Below, one piece after another: positions 19,900-28,370 of a stretch of 45,216 nucleotides of DNA. The position numbers were made by a program, and so were the translations under genes. Within the stretch, counting starts at the first letter, position 1. Each line of letters starts with the position of its first letter. The notes below the pieces were generated by a model. The model was not told where the DNA came from. It saw nothing but the letters and a program-made list of their open reading frames with translations, and did no database searches. The stretch is from Calditrichia bacterium (GTDB lineage: Bacteria; Calditrichota; Calditrichia; RBG-13-44-9; J075), in contig JANQQU010000054.1 in the NCBI GenBank assembly GCA_028284905.1, forward strand, positions 1-45,216, in the 5' to 3' direction.

Positions 19900-19928
19900 A
19901 AAAGCACCTGTAAATTTCCAGTTTCAAA

Positions 19929-22484
19929 CTATTCTTCCCGCAGGGCGAGGGCCGGAGAGGCGTTTCCCATCCGGATCGCCGGGTAAATGCCGGCAATGAG
20001 CGCGGCTAACAAAGCGAGTATTATTGCCTGCCAGTAAATGGCCGGATCGAAGACAAATTGTAACGTCCAGCCGAAAGAGCGCTTGTTGATAATGTAGATA
20101 AGCACATAAGAAAGCATCGTGCCCATCGGCAAGGCCAGTATTCCGGCGAAGGCGCCCATTATTCCGGTTTCTAAAAATACCAGCCGGCGAATTTCTTTCG
20201 GTGTCACGCCGTTTGCCCGCAATACCGCCTGTTCCCGGCGCCTTTCCAACTGCAAGGCCATCAGGGAACTCAGTACGCCGATAAATGCAACAACAATTGC
20301 CAATAACCGCAGGACGTTAGTAATCATAAATGTCTGGTTAAAAACCTCCACCGTAGTATCCAGCAAGGTTTTATTGGAACGCAGGAGTATTTCCTCGCCG
20401 GGGTTCATCACGGATCGAATCGCTGTCATTCCCGCCGAAGCGTCAACCTCTTCCGTGAGCATCACGGAAGCGCCGGATATTCGATGATCATCCCAGTATT
20501 GCCGGTAATTTTTCAGACCCATCAGCACGGTGCCAATGTCTGAGACGTAATCATAATAAATACCAGCCACCTGAAAAGTTTGCTCCCCGTGATCAGTCGG
20601 GATTTTCAACCGCTCCCCCACCTTAACGTTATGATGATAGGCGTAAGGCTCGGAAATCACCACAATCATTTCATTCTGTAAAGGCGCCCATAGCGCTGCC
20701 GGGTCGCCTTCTTTAAACTGAAATTCTCCGAAGATATCCTTACTCAGCTGCGAGCCGATAACATGCATCGCCCCATCGGGAGTATCGAGGAGCAGACTGC
20801 GAAACATATTGACACTGGCAATTTCCGGCAAGTCCCCGATACGTTCAATAAAGGCCGGATCCATCGTGGTATCCGGGCGACGCTGCATCCGGCTCGGCGC
20901 ACTGATGTAGATATCCGCACTTAAGCGCGCTTCCAGCCAGTGGATGACGGTGGTGCGAAAACTGCCAACCATCGTTCCGACACCAACAGTCGCGGCGACC
21001 GCCATACTCAGAGCCGCAACGGCAACCGTTGTGCGGCTCATTTGGCTGGATATCCCTTGCACCGCCATGCGGCCAAGCATCCCGAACATTCCGGAAGCAA
21101 GTGGTTTTAACAGCTTACTCAAAAACACCATCACTGCCGGTGTAAACAACGTAAAACCGATAATTAAGAGCAATATACCACTGTAGCTTACCACTAAATT
21201 CTTTCCGGGGATCATCAAAAGTGCGCCTCCGGCGATGATGGCTAAAATAGACAGCGCACTTATCAACGGCAACTTATCCCGCAGCGCCGTCTCTTCGGTA
21301 GAGCGGCTTAGCGCCAGGCGTGGCGTCGTTCCTGTTGCTTCCCGGGCCGGTTTCAGCGCCGCTAATACCGTAGCGATAATCCCCAATCCGACGCCTTTCA
21401 ACAGACTTAGCCAGGAGAGACTAAAACTGCGCACTGTCAGCACAAAATAAAGGTCATTGATCGTGCGGGAGATCAGCTCTACCAGGCCTCGCCCTAATAA
21501 TACCCCGATCAAAATCCCCAGGGCGGTACCTGCAATGCCCATCAGCAGCGCTTCCCCGAGAATGATACGAAATATCTCTTTCCGGGTAACGCCGATTGCG
21601 CGCATTAAGCCGATTAACTGGCGGCGTTGCACCACGGAAAATGTCATCGTATTGTAGATGAGGAACATGCCAACAATCAAAGTAAGGAGGCTAAGGGCAG
21701 TGAGATTTAATTTAAAGGCGCTAGTCATTTGAGTCATCATAGCGGAACGGCTGCGGGAGGAAATAATCTCTGCAGAAGACGGAAGCAATTTCTTTAAGCC
21801 GGCCAGTTTCTGCTCACCGATCTCCCCTTCAGGAATAATAACATCAATACGGCTAAGCCGATTGGGCATTCCAAAGAGTTCCTGGGCAGTTGCGATGTCG
21901 GTTAACATCACTCCGGAAAGCGCCTCGTTACTGCGTTGATCTTCTCCTTCCAATAAACCGATGACCAGTACTTTTCGTTTTACCGGCCCAAACTGGATTT
22001 CCAGACTATCGCCAGCGGCGACCCCAATTTCCCGAGCGGTAACGCCCCCCATCACTGCTGTTGCCGGTCGGCTGACCAGCGGTCCCAAACCGCCTTCCCC
22101 GTTGACGCGTAGGTTACCGAGGTATGGGCGGAAAGGCCGTTCGGCAAACGGATCAACGCCCAGTAAAATTAAAGTGCGGCCAGGGCTTTGCGGAATGGTG
22201 ACATACTCTTCGACCATCGGAGCGGTTTCCCGATAGCCGTGTTTTACCCGCAGATGCCGATAAAGTGAATCCGGTAACCCGGCACTGCCACCGATGATTT
22301 GATGCGTGGCTTTTCCGGAAACGCTGTCCATCGATAATTCGAAAGCATTCTCAGCGCTTTGGTTCGCCAGATCTATTGCAACAACGACTGCGACGCCCAT
22401 GGCGATCCCCAGTACCGACAGCAGCAGTTGCCAGGGATGGCGAAAGAGATAACGGATACTGGAACGATTGACTATTTTTCCCAT
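19929..22484 (-). CDS. FtsX-type ABC transporter permease (MacB/AttG-like, two FtsX domains)
   Basis: An 851-residue membrane protein. The N-terminus has one membrane segment after SIRYLFRHPWQLLLSVLGIAM, then a periplasmic domain, a first FtsX block (about residues 260-385; LIGLMRAIGVTRKEIFRIILGEALLMGIAGT), a middle membrane pair (about 405-445), a second periplasmic domain and a second FtsX block (about 730-845; EQAVLRANGVTPKEIRRLVFLETGIMGAFAG). This double architecture is the one used by export or lipoprotein-handling permeases that pair with a LolD-like ATPase. Its start overlaps the ATPase stop by 13 bp, so translation is probably coupled. Confidence 0.93.
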   Translation of the reverse strand: MGKIVNRSSIRYLFRHPWQLLLSVLGIAMGVAVVVAIDLANQSAENAFELSMDSVSGKATHQIIGGSAGLPDSLYRHLRVKHGYRETAPMVEEYVTIPQSPGRTLILLGVDPFAERPFRPYLGNLRVNGEGGLGPLVSRPATAVMGGVTAREIGVAAGDSLEIQFGPVKRKVLVIGLLEGEDQRSNEALSGVMLTDIATAQELFGMPNRLSRIDVIIPEGEIGEQKLAGLKKLLPSSAEIISSRSRSAMMTQMTSAFKLNLTALSLLTLIVGMFLIYNTMTFSVVQRRQLIGLMRAIGVTRKEIFRIILGEALLMGIAGTALGILIGVLLGRGLVELISRTINDLYFVLTVRSFSLSWLSLLKGVGLGIIATVLAALKPAREATGTTPRLALSRSTEETALRDKLPLISALSILAIIAGGALLMIPGKNLVVSYSGILLLIIGFTLFTPAVMVFLSKLLKPLASGMFGMLGRMAVQGISSQMSRTTVAVAALSMAVAATVGVGTMVGSFRTTVIHWLEARLSADIYISAPSRMQRRPDTTMDPAFIERIGDLPEIASVNMFRSLLLDTPDGAMHVIGSQLSKDIFGEFQFKEGDPAALWAPLQNEMIVVISEPYAYHHNVKVGERLKIPTDHGEQTFQVAGIYYDYVSDIGTVLMGLKNYRQYWDDHRISGASVMLTEEVDASAGMTAIRSVMNPGEEILLRSNKTLLDTTVEVFNQTFMITNVLRLLAIVVAFIGVLSSLMALQLERRREQAVLRANGVTPKEIRRLVFLETGIMGAFAGILALPMGTMLSYVLIYIINKRSFGWTLQFVFDPAIYWQAIILALLAALIAGIYPAIRMGNASPALALREE

Positions 22485-23179
22485 GCCATCGCCTCACCGG
22501 TAATTTCTTTCAGCTGCCCGCCGGTCATTTTGAAGATGCGATCCGCCAGGCCGATCACCTCCCGGCTGTGGGTAGCCATTATCATGGTTTTCTTTTGCTG
22601 GCGCACCAGCTTGTCAAGCAGATCGACGATTTGCAGTCCGGTCTCATAATCGAGATTACCGGTAGGCTCGTCAGCCAGCACAATGAGTGGATCATGGATT
22701 AACGCCCGGGCGATCGCGATGCGTTGTTGCTCCCCTCCGGAAAGGCGATCCGGAAAGCTGTCGCCACGATCGCTTAGTCCGACTGCCGTCAACAAATCAT
22801 CGACACGTGCTTTGTTTTCAGTATCGAGTAAATCATTTAACTCCAGCGGTAAATAAAGATTCTCCCGCACAGTTAAAGTGGGAATCAAATTAAAAAACTG
22901 GAATACAAAACCGATTTGCCGGCGGCGGAACATCGTCCGTTCGTGTTCATCCAACGCTGTCAGATTTTTATTGTCAATGGTAATGGTGCCGGAACTGGGC
23001 AGGTCGATGCCGCTGAGTAAATTTAGCAGTGTGGATTTACCGGAACCGCTGCGCCCCAGTAAAACAATAATTTCTCCACGGCCGATCGATACATTCAGTT
23101 TACTGAGCACCGAGTGTGTTTTTTCCCCTTCCTGATATTCCTTGGCAATACCATCCAGATGTATTAATTCATTTGTCAT
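22472..23179 (-). CDS. ABC transporter ATP-binding protein (LolD/MacB/AttF-like)
   Basis: A 235-residue ATPase with Walker [11 protein letters not shown]-loop [15 protein letters not shown], signature [15 protein letters not shown], Walker B plus Glu [12 protein letters not shown], and switch histidine in MATHSRE. The length and the [17 protein letters not shown] motif match the LolD/MacB subfamily. An aggaga ribosome-binding site precedes the ATG. It heads the ATPase-permease-lipocalin unit and powers the adjacent FtsX-type permease. Confidence 0.95.
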   Translation of the reverse strand: MTNELIHLDGIAKEYQEGEKTHSVLSKLNVSIGRGEIIVLLGRSGSGKSTLLNLLSGIDLPSSGTITIDNKNLTALDEHERTMFRRRQIGFVFQFFNLIPTLTVRENLYLPLELNDLLDTENKARVDDLLTAVGLSDRGDSFPDRLSGGEQQRIAIARALIHDPLIVLADEPTGNLDYETGLQIVDLLDKLVRQQKKTMIMATHSREVIGLADRIFKMTGGQLKEITGEAMAWEK

Positions 23180-23334
23180 AGCTATCTCCTGTCATCTATT
23201 CTACCGGCATCATATGATAAAGCCCGATCTGTAATGGCAGGAATATACAGGGATTTGATTCGGGGAGAAAGACCGAATAATTAAAGCGGAAGGTTGCAAA
23301 TGCGAACAAAGATGGCATAGCATCAATTCAACGA

Positions 23335-23358
23335 ATGTTCTGGTTCATACAAGAACAT
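23335..23358 (-). terminator. Small stem-loop just after the phosphatidyltransferase gene
   Basis: A 7-bp stem (atgttct 23335-23341 with agaacat 23352-23358) abuts the stop codon of the minus-strand gene. There is no T-run, so a terminator role is only tentative. Confidence 0.35.
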
Positions 23359-24074
23359 CAAGACTCACTATTTCGTTCGATTTGATAATGAAGGTAGAAT
23401 GAAGCCCCCATGTAAAAAGCCGGATAGAATAGTGAAAGATAGACCAACCATTTTGCTGGTGACTGAAAATCCATTAACATCAGGGCAAAGAGGAATGTCC
23501 AGAGAAAGAAAAGGACGACGTGCGTTTTCTTCAGTTGGCGGGTTTGGTTCATGGAAATATACCGGGTTGGCAGAAATGTTAGCAATGCCAGAATCACCAC
23601 TACCAGCGCACCCAGCCAATCCGGCCAATTTAGCCAGTATAAATAGAGCATAACCATATTCCAGTAAGAAGGAAAGCCGGTAAAAAATCCATCCTCGGTT
23701 TTCGCCGTTTCATTACTAAAGCCATACGCAGAGGCCAACAGTGCGACACCAAAAGCAATCGCCCAGTTCCCGGCAAGTAATTGCAGTTGCCAGCCAATAA
23801 ATAGCGGAATAAAGGTATAGTTAAGGAAATCGGTGATATCATCGAGCTTTCGTCCGTCAAATTGCGGCAGCCAGCGTTTTACCTCCCAGCCGCGCGCCAT
23901 CATGCCATCGGTGCCATCGATAAACATCGCTGCTGCCAGGAAATATACCACCATCGTCAATCGCCCCTGGAAAAGCATCATCAGCGCTAGAAAGCTGCAG
24001 ATAAGTCCCAACGCAGTATAGAAATGAACGAACCAGGCCCGCCAGATTTTGAATGCTCTCAGATTGCTTTCCAT
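23358..24074 (-). CDS. CDP-alcohol phosphatidyltransferase, phosphatidylcholine-synthase-like
   Basis: A 238-residue integral membrane protein with about eight hydrophobic segments. The catalytic signature reads DGMMAR, 12 residues, then G, three residues, D, three residues, D (DGRKLDDITD). The usual family spacing between AR and G is eight; to my knowledge the longer spacing is characteristic of bacterial phosphatidylcholine synthases (Pcs), which join CDP-diacylglycerol and choline. The length fits Pcs too. An aaaggg precedes the ATG. It is a lone gene divergent from the small membrane protein at 24190. A phosphatidylserine or phosphatidylglycerolphosphate synthase is the main alternative. 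Confidence 0.8.
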   Translation of the reverse strand: MESNLRAFKIWRAWFVHFYTALGLICSFLALMMLFQGRLTMVVYFLAAAMFIDGTDGMMARGWEVKRWLPQFDGRKLDDITDFLNYTFIPLFIGWQLQLLAGNWAIAFGVALLASAYGFSNETAKTEDGFFTGFPSYWNMVMLYLYWLNWPDWLGALVVVILALLTFLPTRYISMNQTRQLKKTHVVLFFLWTFLFALMLMDFQSPAKWLVYLSLFYPAFYMGASFYLHYQIERNSES

Positions 24075-24189
24075 GATATCCCTTTTCTGATCGTCATTGT
24101 ATTTTTAAGGAAGTTTCGCTAGATTTCTTCCGATCCAAAGTAAACATTTTTCGATGATAACTGCAAACATTCGCAGCTGGTAATTAATT

Positions 24190-24408
24190 ATGAGAAAATA
24201 CCTGATTTACATTATCCCCTGTCTTTTTCTTGGTTTGGCCCCTTTTACACCGGAGCCGCATATCTGGGGGAAATTACGCTGGATTGCCGGTGGTGCAAAC
24301 GGCATGACCTTGACAGACTGGGGCGATACGCTCTTTCATGGCGTTCCCTTGCTAATCATTATTTTTCTGCTTGTAAAAAGTGTTCGGGAAAAAACAGCGA
24401 GTTCATAG
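24190..24408 (+). CDS. Small conserved membrane protein of unknown function
   Basis: A 72-residue protein with a hydrophobic N-terminus (LIYIIPCLFLGLAPF), a conserved-looking middle (PEPHIWGKLRWIAGGANGM...DWGDTLFHGVP) and a second membrane helix (LLIIIFLLV). I recognise the GLAPF-PEPH-GKLRW-GGA-GM-D-HG pattern as recurring in small bacterial membrane proteins without an assigned function. It is divergent from the phosphatidyltransferase gene 115 bp away and may be an independent gene. Confidence 0.7.
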   Translation: MRKYLIYIIPCLFLGLAPFTPEPHIWGKLRWIAGGANGMTLTDWGDTLFHGVPLLIIIFLLVKSVREKTASS

Positions 24409-24495
24409 AGAATCAACGATTACGATGCTACTGAAGAACCAATGAGATTGAAGCACATCAAATGATGAATGATGAAGCGAAGGAAGTTCAAGGGA

Positions 24496-25077
24496 ATGAA
24501 TAAAGCTTTGGGAAAATATCCACATTTGGAAACTGAGCGGCTGGTCTTACGCTTGCCACCTCCGCATGAGGCCCCAGCGGTTGTCCGTTTTCTTAAAGAG
24601 AACCGGGAACATTTTGCCCCCTGGGATCCACTTCGTCCTCCGGAATTTTACCGGGAGACCTATTGGGAAAACCAGCTCTATCTCGCCCGGGAGAACTTTT
24701 TGGGTGGGCGTTCCATGCGCCTTTTTCTTTTTCAGAAAAGCGACGGAGCGATTATCGGGGCAGCGCATTTTAATAATATTATTCGCGGGGTTTTCCATTC
24801 CTGCCTGTTGGGTTATCAGTTGGCCGCAACATCTGAAGGTAAAGGATTAATGCTGGAAGCTTTAAATACGGCAATTCCCTATGTCTTCACCACTTTAAAT
24901 TTGCATCGCATCGAAGCCAGCTATATGCCCAGAAATGTTCGTAGCGGGAAGTTGCTAGAACGATTGGGATTCAAAATATATGGCGAAGAAAACAATTACC
25001 TGCGCATTAATGGCAAGTGGGAAGCACATGTCCATGCCAGTCTTTACAATCCGGATTGGCGGGAAGAAGAAATATAA
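24496..25077 (+). CDS. GNAT acetyltransferase, RimJ/RimL type
   Basis: I choose the ATG at 24496 (193 residues), with gaaggaag 9 bases upstream, over the in-frame ATG at 24469. The protein starts with LETERLVLRLP, has GAAHFNNI and LLGYQLAATSEGKGLMLEAL (acetyl-CoA pyrophosphate loop region), LNLHRIEASYMPRNVRSGKLLERLGF and YLRINGKWEAHVHASLY. This is the classic pattern of RimJ/RimL-type N-acetyltransferases, which acetylate ribosomal protein N-termini or, in paralogues, other amines. The exact acceptor is unknown. The DUF983 gene follows 28 bp downstream on the same strand. Confidence 0.9.
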   Translation: MNKALGKYPHLETERLVLRLPPPHEAPAVVRFLKENREHFAPWDPLRPPEFYRETYWENQLYLARENFLGGRSMRLFLFQKSDGAIIGAAHFNNIIRGVFHSCLLGYQLAATSEGKGLMLEALNTAIPYVFTTLNLHRIEASYMPRNVRSGKLLERLGFKIYGEENNYLRINGKWEAHVHASLYNPDWREEEI

Positions 25078-25105
25078 TCATTATAAGTAGAAACGAAACC
25101 AGATA

Positions 25106-25525
25106 ATGGCTAAAGCTAAGAAAATCCCCTTGAAATCCCTGATATTCCGGGGACTGCGGAAAAAATGCCCGAATTGCGGTAATAGCAGTTTATTCCTCCG
25201 CTGGATACACTTATATGACAATTGCCAGGAATGCGGCATCCGTTTTCTGAAAAGCCAGGGGGACATCTGGGCGTTTTTCCTGATCTTCGATCGCATTCTC
25301 TTACTGCCGATTATTGCCGGCATTTACTTCAGCTTTATGCCGGTCGATAAAATTTCCCTGGTCACCTTCTTTCTGGTGATCATTTCTTTGTTCCTTTACA
25401 CAACGCCACACCGCTATGGGCTTTGTGTTGCGTTGGATTATTATACCCGATTACGGTGGGATAAAGAAGAAACGGATGTTAATAAAGAATCCGGAAGGGA
25501 AGCAAATGAGCAAATGAGCAAATGA
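25106..25525 (+). CDS. DUF983 zinc-ribbon membrane protein
   Basis: A 139-residue protein with an N-terminal zinc ribbon (CPNCG at residues 21-25 and CQECG at 40-44), the DUF983 motif GDIWAFFLIFDR, and two membrane helices (about 55-80 and 84-104) separated by MPVDK, then a cytoplasmic tail. The domain ends by about residue 127. The last residues (EANEQMSK) are encoded by an octamer repeat array at 25501-25532, so the C-terminal tail appears to be repeat-derived. The function of DUF983 is unknown. It may be co-transcribed with the acetyltransferase. Confidence 0.85.
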   Translation: MAKAKKIPLKSLIFRGLRKKCPNCGNSSLFLRWIHLYDNCQECGIRFLKSQGDIWAFFLIFDRILLLPIIAGIYFSFMPVDKISLVTFFLVIISLFLYTTPHRYGLCVALDYYTRLRWDKEETDVNKESGREANEQMSK

Positions 25526-25557
25526 GCAAAGAAAATTTGTCTTCTCATTTGCCCATT
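25501..25557. repeat. Octamer tandem repeat with opposing copy
   Basis: Three exact copies of agcaaatg and one variant (25501-25532) are followed after 10 bp by the opposing units ctcatttgcccattt (25543-25557). The array overlaps the end of the DUF983 frame. The same 15-bp string recurs at 43848-43862. Confidence 0.8.
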
Positions 25558-25565
25558 TAAACTTA

Positions 25566-26348
25566 TTATTCAAAACGAGAGAAATCTGGCCGCCGTTTTT
25601 CAAAAAAAGCACTAAGCGCTTCCCGATGTTCTTCCGATTGCAGTGATCGGGCAAATACGCCTGATTCCCGGCGAACGGTCTCCACAAGCTGTTGCTTGAA
25701 TGCCGGTGGATTAATCAAACGTTTAACCTCGCGCATAGTTGCCGGTGGCATCGCAGCGATCTGGCGACTTACCTTAATTGCTTCCTTATCGACATCTTCA
25801 TCAGCGCAAGGGCGGCTCACCATCCCCATACGCACAGCTTCGTCACAACCAAAAGGCTCACCGAGCATTAAAATATGGGTCGCCCGTACTTTTCCGGCTG
25901 CGGCAGGGAGTAATTGCGAGCAGGCAAATTCCGGCACTAATCCCAGCTGGGCAAAGGGTAAATGAAAACTTGCAGATGCACCGCCAATAACTGCATCACA
26001 ATGGAAGAGCATCGTCGTACCAATACCGACAGCCAACCCTTTTACCGCAGCAACCACCGGTTTTTCGAAAGCCAGCATGCTTTCAATAAATTTCACCACC
26101 GGCAGGGCATCTAATGCCAGTTCACCCCGATTAACGGCGGCAAAATCTTTCAGGTCATTACCACTGGTAAAATCATCGCCATTGGCGTTAAAAAGCACAA
26201 CCCGCGCCTGCTTTTCCCCGGCAGCTTCCTGTAAGCCAGCAGTCATCATTTCATACATTTCATTACTGATGGCATTTTTCTTATCGGGACGATTGAAAGT
26301 GATCGTAAATACGCCGTTGTCAAGATTCGTTAGAATTGGGTTGGCCAT
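25566..26348 (-). CDS. Enoyl-CoA hydratase/isomerase family protein
   Basis: A 260-residue crotonase-fold protein. It shows ITFNRPDKKNAIS, the oxyanion-hole segment FTSGNDLKDF, KPVVAAVKGLAVGIGTTMLFHCDAV and SFHLPFAQLGLVPEFACSQLLP. The PEF after GLV resembles the single catalytic glutamate position of delta3-delta2 enoyl-CoA isomerases; the other hydratase glutamate is not obvious, so isomerase-type or a divergent hydratase are both possible. Length and motifs fit the family. An agagga precedes the ATG. It is convergent with the DUF983 gene, with no neighbouring beta-oxidation gene. Confidence 0.88.
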   Translation of the reverse strand: MANPILTNLDNGVFTITFNRPDKKNAISNEMYEMMTAGLQEAAGEKQARVVLFNANGDDFTSGNDLKDFAAVNRGELALDALPVVKFIESMLAFEKPVVAAVKGLAVGIGTTMLFHCDAVIGGASASFHLPFAQLGLVPEFACSQLLPAAAGKVRATHILMLGEPFGCDEAVRMGMVSRPCADEDVDKEAIKVSRQIAAMPPATMREVKRLINPPAFKQQLVETVRRESGVFARSLQSEEHREALSAFFEKRRPDFSRFE

Positions 26349-26363
26349 GAGAATTCCTCTTTA

Positions 26364-26484
26364 CAGTTGTCAGTTGTCAGTTATCAGTCGACAGTTATCA
26401 GTAATCAGTTGTCAGTTTTTTGTTTGTAGTGATAACTGATAACTGTTCACTGTAAACTGTTCACTGTAAACTGATCACTGTTCA
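26364..26484. repeat. Two opposing heptamer arrays upstream of the enoyl-CoA hydratase gene
   Basis: Eight consecutive 7-bp units of cagtnnn (cagttgt, cagttat, cagtcga, cagtaat; 26364-26419) are followed by seven units of ctgnnna (ctgataa, ctgttca, ctgtaaa, ctgatca; 26436-26484), which are the same word in the opposite strand. The whole can fold as a long imperfect hairpin. It sits between two divergent genes. Nothing else gene-like lies between 26349 and 26647. Confidence 0.85.
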
Positions 26485-26647
26485 GTTCTATTAATGGTAT
26501 CTAATCCGGGTTGTTTTTTCAAGTTAAAATTGAATCAAATTCGTCCTGGAAAAGAAAATCTGCTTTTAGCGAAAAAAAATCCTTAAAACTGTCACACCCC
26601 CTCCCCTGCCCGGTCTAACTATTAAAAGGCTTGAGAAGGAGAACGGA

Positions 26648-27052
26648 ATGTTCCAAACGTGTCAAACAAATGATCCACTGGTGATTGCCGCAGAATTGCG
26701 GGGTCAAATTATTCATATCTTAAACTCAGGAGAATCTGAAATGATGGAACAACAATCGCAAAATCATGTCGTAGAGCTTGTAATTTACCAAATTAAACCC
26801 GAAAATAAGGCAGACTTCCCGGCGCTATTGCCGCAAGTCCGTAAAGCGGTTCGCCAAATGAAAGGCTTTGTTTCCTATAAAAATTTTCGGGCAGCCAAGG
26901 CTGAGAATACAATTATGGACCTGGTCGTCTGGGAAAGTTTGGAAGATGCAAAAAATGCCGCAAAGCAAGTGCGGGAAATTGAAGAATTTCAACCGTTTAT
27001 GAATATTATCGAGAATGTCGTCTCATTTGATCATTATAGCGAGATTGTTTAA
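26648..27052 (+). CDS. ABM-domain (antibiotic biosynthesis monooxygenase-like) protein
   Basis: The domain spans about residues 37-125: VELVIYQIKPENKADF, LLPQVRKAVRQMKGFVSYKNFRA, VVWESLEDAKNAAKQV and FQPFMNIIENVVSFDHY, the usual dimeric ferredoxin-like pattern of the ABM family, which includes cofactor-free monooxygenases and IsdG-type haem-degrading enzymes. Two starts are plausible: ATG 26648 with aaggag six bases upstream, or ATG 26741 with aggaga seven bases upstream; the second fits the domain start better. The stop overlaps the next start by one base, so the product is coupled to the sigma factor and may be its regulatory partner. No substrate can be stated. Confidence 0.82.
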   Translation: MFQTCQTNDPLVIAAELRGQIIHILNSGESEMMEQQSQNHVVELVIYQIKPENKADFPALLPQVRKAVRQMKGFVSYKNFRAAKAENTIMDLVVWESLEDAKNAAKQVREIEEFQPFMNIIENVVSFDHYSEIV

Positions 27053-27927
27053 TGGAAAATCCTTTTCTAAATAATTATTCGGAAACGACAGATGCTGAAT
27101 TGGTCAGCGCCGCCCTGGATGGAAACAAGGCGGCGCTGGAGCAGTTGGTTGTTCGCCATCAACAATTCATATACAATGTTGCCTGGCGGATGGTATTGAA
27201 TCCACAGGATGCCGAGGATGTTACCCAGGAAGTGCTGATTAAGATTATCACCCGCCTGGGGCAGTTTAAAGGCAAGAGTGAATTCCGCACCTGGCTGTAT
27301 CGCATTGTGGTAAATCATATTCTCAACATGAAAAAACGGCCGCTGGAAACGCTGGTCACTGATTTTGAAGAATATGGTGACACTCTGGACAACATGCCCG
27401 ACGAAGCCCTCAGTGAAGAAGAAGCGCTGACTTTGCGGGAAACAATAGAGGAAGTAAAAATTAGCTGTATGGCCGGTATGCTGCTTTGCCTGGATCGACC
27501 GCAGCGGCTGGTTTACATTCTCGGAGAATTGTTTGAAATTGATCATAAAATTGGCAGTGAAATTCTGGAGATTAGTCCGGACAATTTTCGCCAGCGCCTT
27601 TCCCGCGCCCGCAAAGATTTATACAACTTTATGCAGAACAAATGCGGATTGGTCAACAAGGAAAACCCCTGTCGCTGCCGGAAGAAGACCAAAGGGTTTA
27701 TTGCCGCCGGTTTTGTCGATCCCAATAACCTGCGTTTCAATGCCAATTATATAAAAAGGATATACCAGGTAGTGCCGGAAAAGATGGATCAGTATTGCGA
27801 AACGGTCGATGATTATTACGCTCAGCTGTATGGCGAACATCCCTATCAAATTCCTCCTTCTGCCGGAAAGCTCGTTGAAGAAATTCTGAATGATGGGAAG
27901 ATTAAAGTGTTGTTTAACCTGAATTAA
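27052..27927 (+). CDS. ECF-type RNA polymerase sigma factor with cysteine-rich C-terminal extension
   Basis: A 291-residue protein. Region 2 (about residues 25-100) has the QDAEDVTQEVLIKI and FRTWLYRIVVNHILN motifs. Region 4 (about 130-190) has LDRPQRLVYILGELFEIDHKIGSEIL and FRQRLSRARKDLY. Beyond it lies a roughly 95-residue extension beginning CGLVNKENPCRCRKK (Cys 198, 207 and 209), a motif I recognise in related FCB sigma factors. The extension might bind a metal or sense redox state and so regulate the factor, since no anti-sigma gene follows. It overlaps the ABM gene by one base. It is much longer than a minimal ECF factor. Confidence 0.88.
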   Translation: MENPFLNNYSETTDAELVSAALDGNKAALEQLVVRHQQFIYNVAWRMVLNPQDAEDVTQEVLIKIITRLGQFKGKSEFRTWLYRIVVNHILNMKKRPLETLVTDFEEYGDTLDNMPDEALSEEEALTLRETIEEVKISCMAGMLLCLDRPQRLVYILGELFEIDHKIGSEILEISPDNFRQRLSRARKDLYNFMQNKCGLVNKENPCRCRKKTKGFIAAGFVDPNNLRFNANYIKRIYQVVPEKMDQYCETVDDYYAQLYGEHPYQIPPSAGKLVEEILNDGKIKVLFNLN

Positions 27928-27946
27928 ACAGCATCGTTGATATATG

Positions 27947-27982
27947 CTGGTGCGACTGCAAAATATATTGCAGTCACACCAG
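27947..27982. terminator. Stem-loop between convergent genes
   Basis: Fourteen pairs with one c/a mismatch (ctggtg and gactgcaa with ttgcagtc and caccag) close a 6-nt loop, aatata. It lies midway in the 81-bp gap between the converging sigma-factor and STAS genes. No long T-run follows on either strand. Confidence 0.6.
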
Positions 27983-28008
27983 GTCTCCTCGCTCCTCAGC
28001 GAAGTTAT

Positions 28009-28347
28009 TTAGCCTCCAAGTTCTCCAATTCCTGCTTCTCGCGTATCCAGGATTGGAAAAAGTGCGGAAAAGCCGGCAATATCAAACATGGTTTTAATTG
28101 ATTGCTGCATACCGGTTAAAACGATTTTTCCCTTTGCCATCTGCACTTTCTTAGCTGCCATTAAAAACACCCTTAAACCAGCACTGCTGATGTAATCCAA
28201 TTTGCTACAATCGATAAGTAGCTGATGGCCCCCTTCATCAATGATTGGCATAATTTGTTCTTCCAACGCTTTCGACGTTGCAGCATCTACCCGTCCAACA
28301 ATGTTTGCAATGGTAATACCATTTTGTTCTTCACGAATAACTTCCAT
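28009..28347 (-). CDS. STAS-domain anti-sigma factor antagonist (SpoIIAA/RsbV-like)
   Basis: I choose the ATG at 28347, preceded by gaggag, over a GTG at 28356; this gives 112 residues. The fold is shown by ITIANIVGRVDAATSKALEE, LLIDCSKLDYISSAGLRVFLMAAKK and TMFDIAGFSALFPIL. Serine 55 in DYISSAGLR is the candidate phosphorylation site for the upstream kinase; by alignment it replaces the DSSGL/DSTGL serine of SpoIIAA/RsbV. It is 24 bp downstream of the RsbW-like kinase and was probably co-transcribed, so the two form the core of a partner-switching module. A sigma factor targeted by it is not adjacent in the expected place. Confidence 0.93.
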   Translation of the reverse strand: MEVIREEQNGITIANIVGRVDAATSKALEEQIMPIIDEGGHQLLIDCSKLDYISSAGLRVFLMAAKKVQMAKGKIVLTGMQQSIKTMFDIAGFSALFPILDTREAGIGELGG

Positions 28348-28370
28348 TTTTATCACTCCTCATATTCTGG

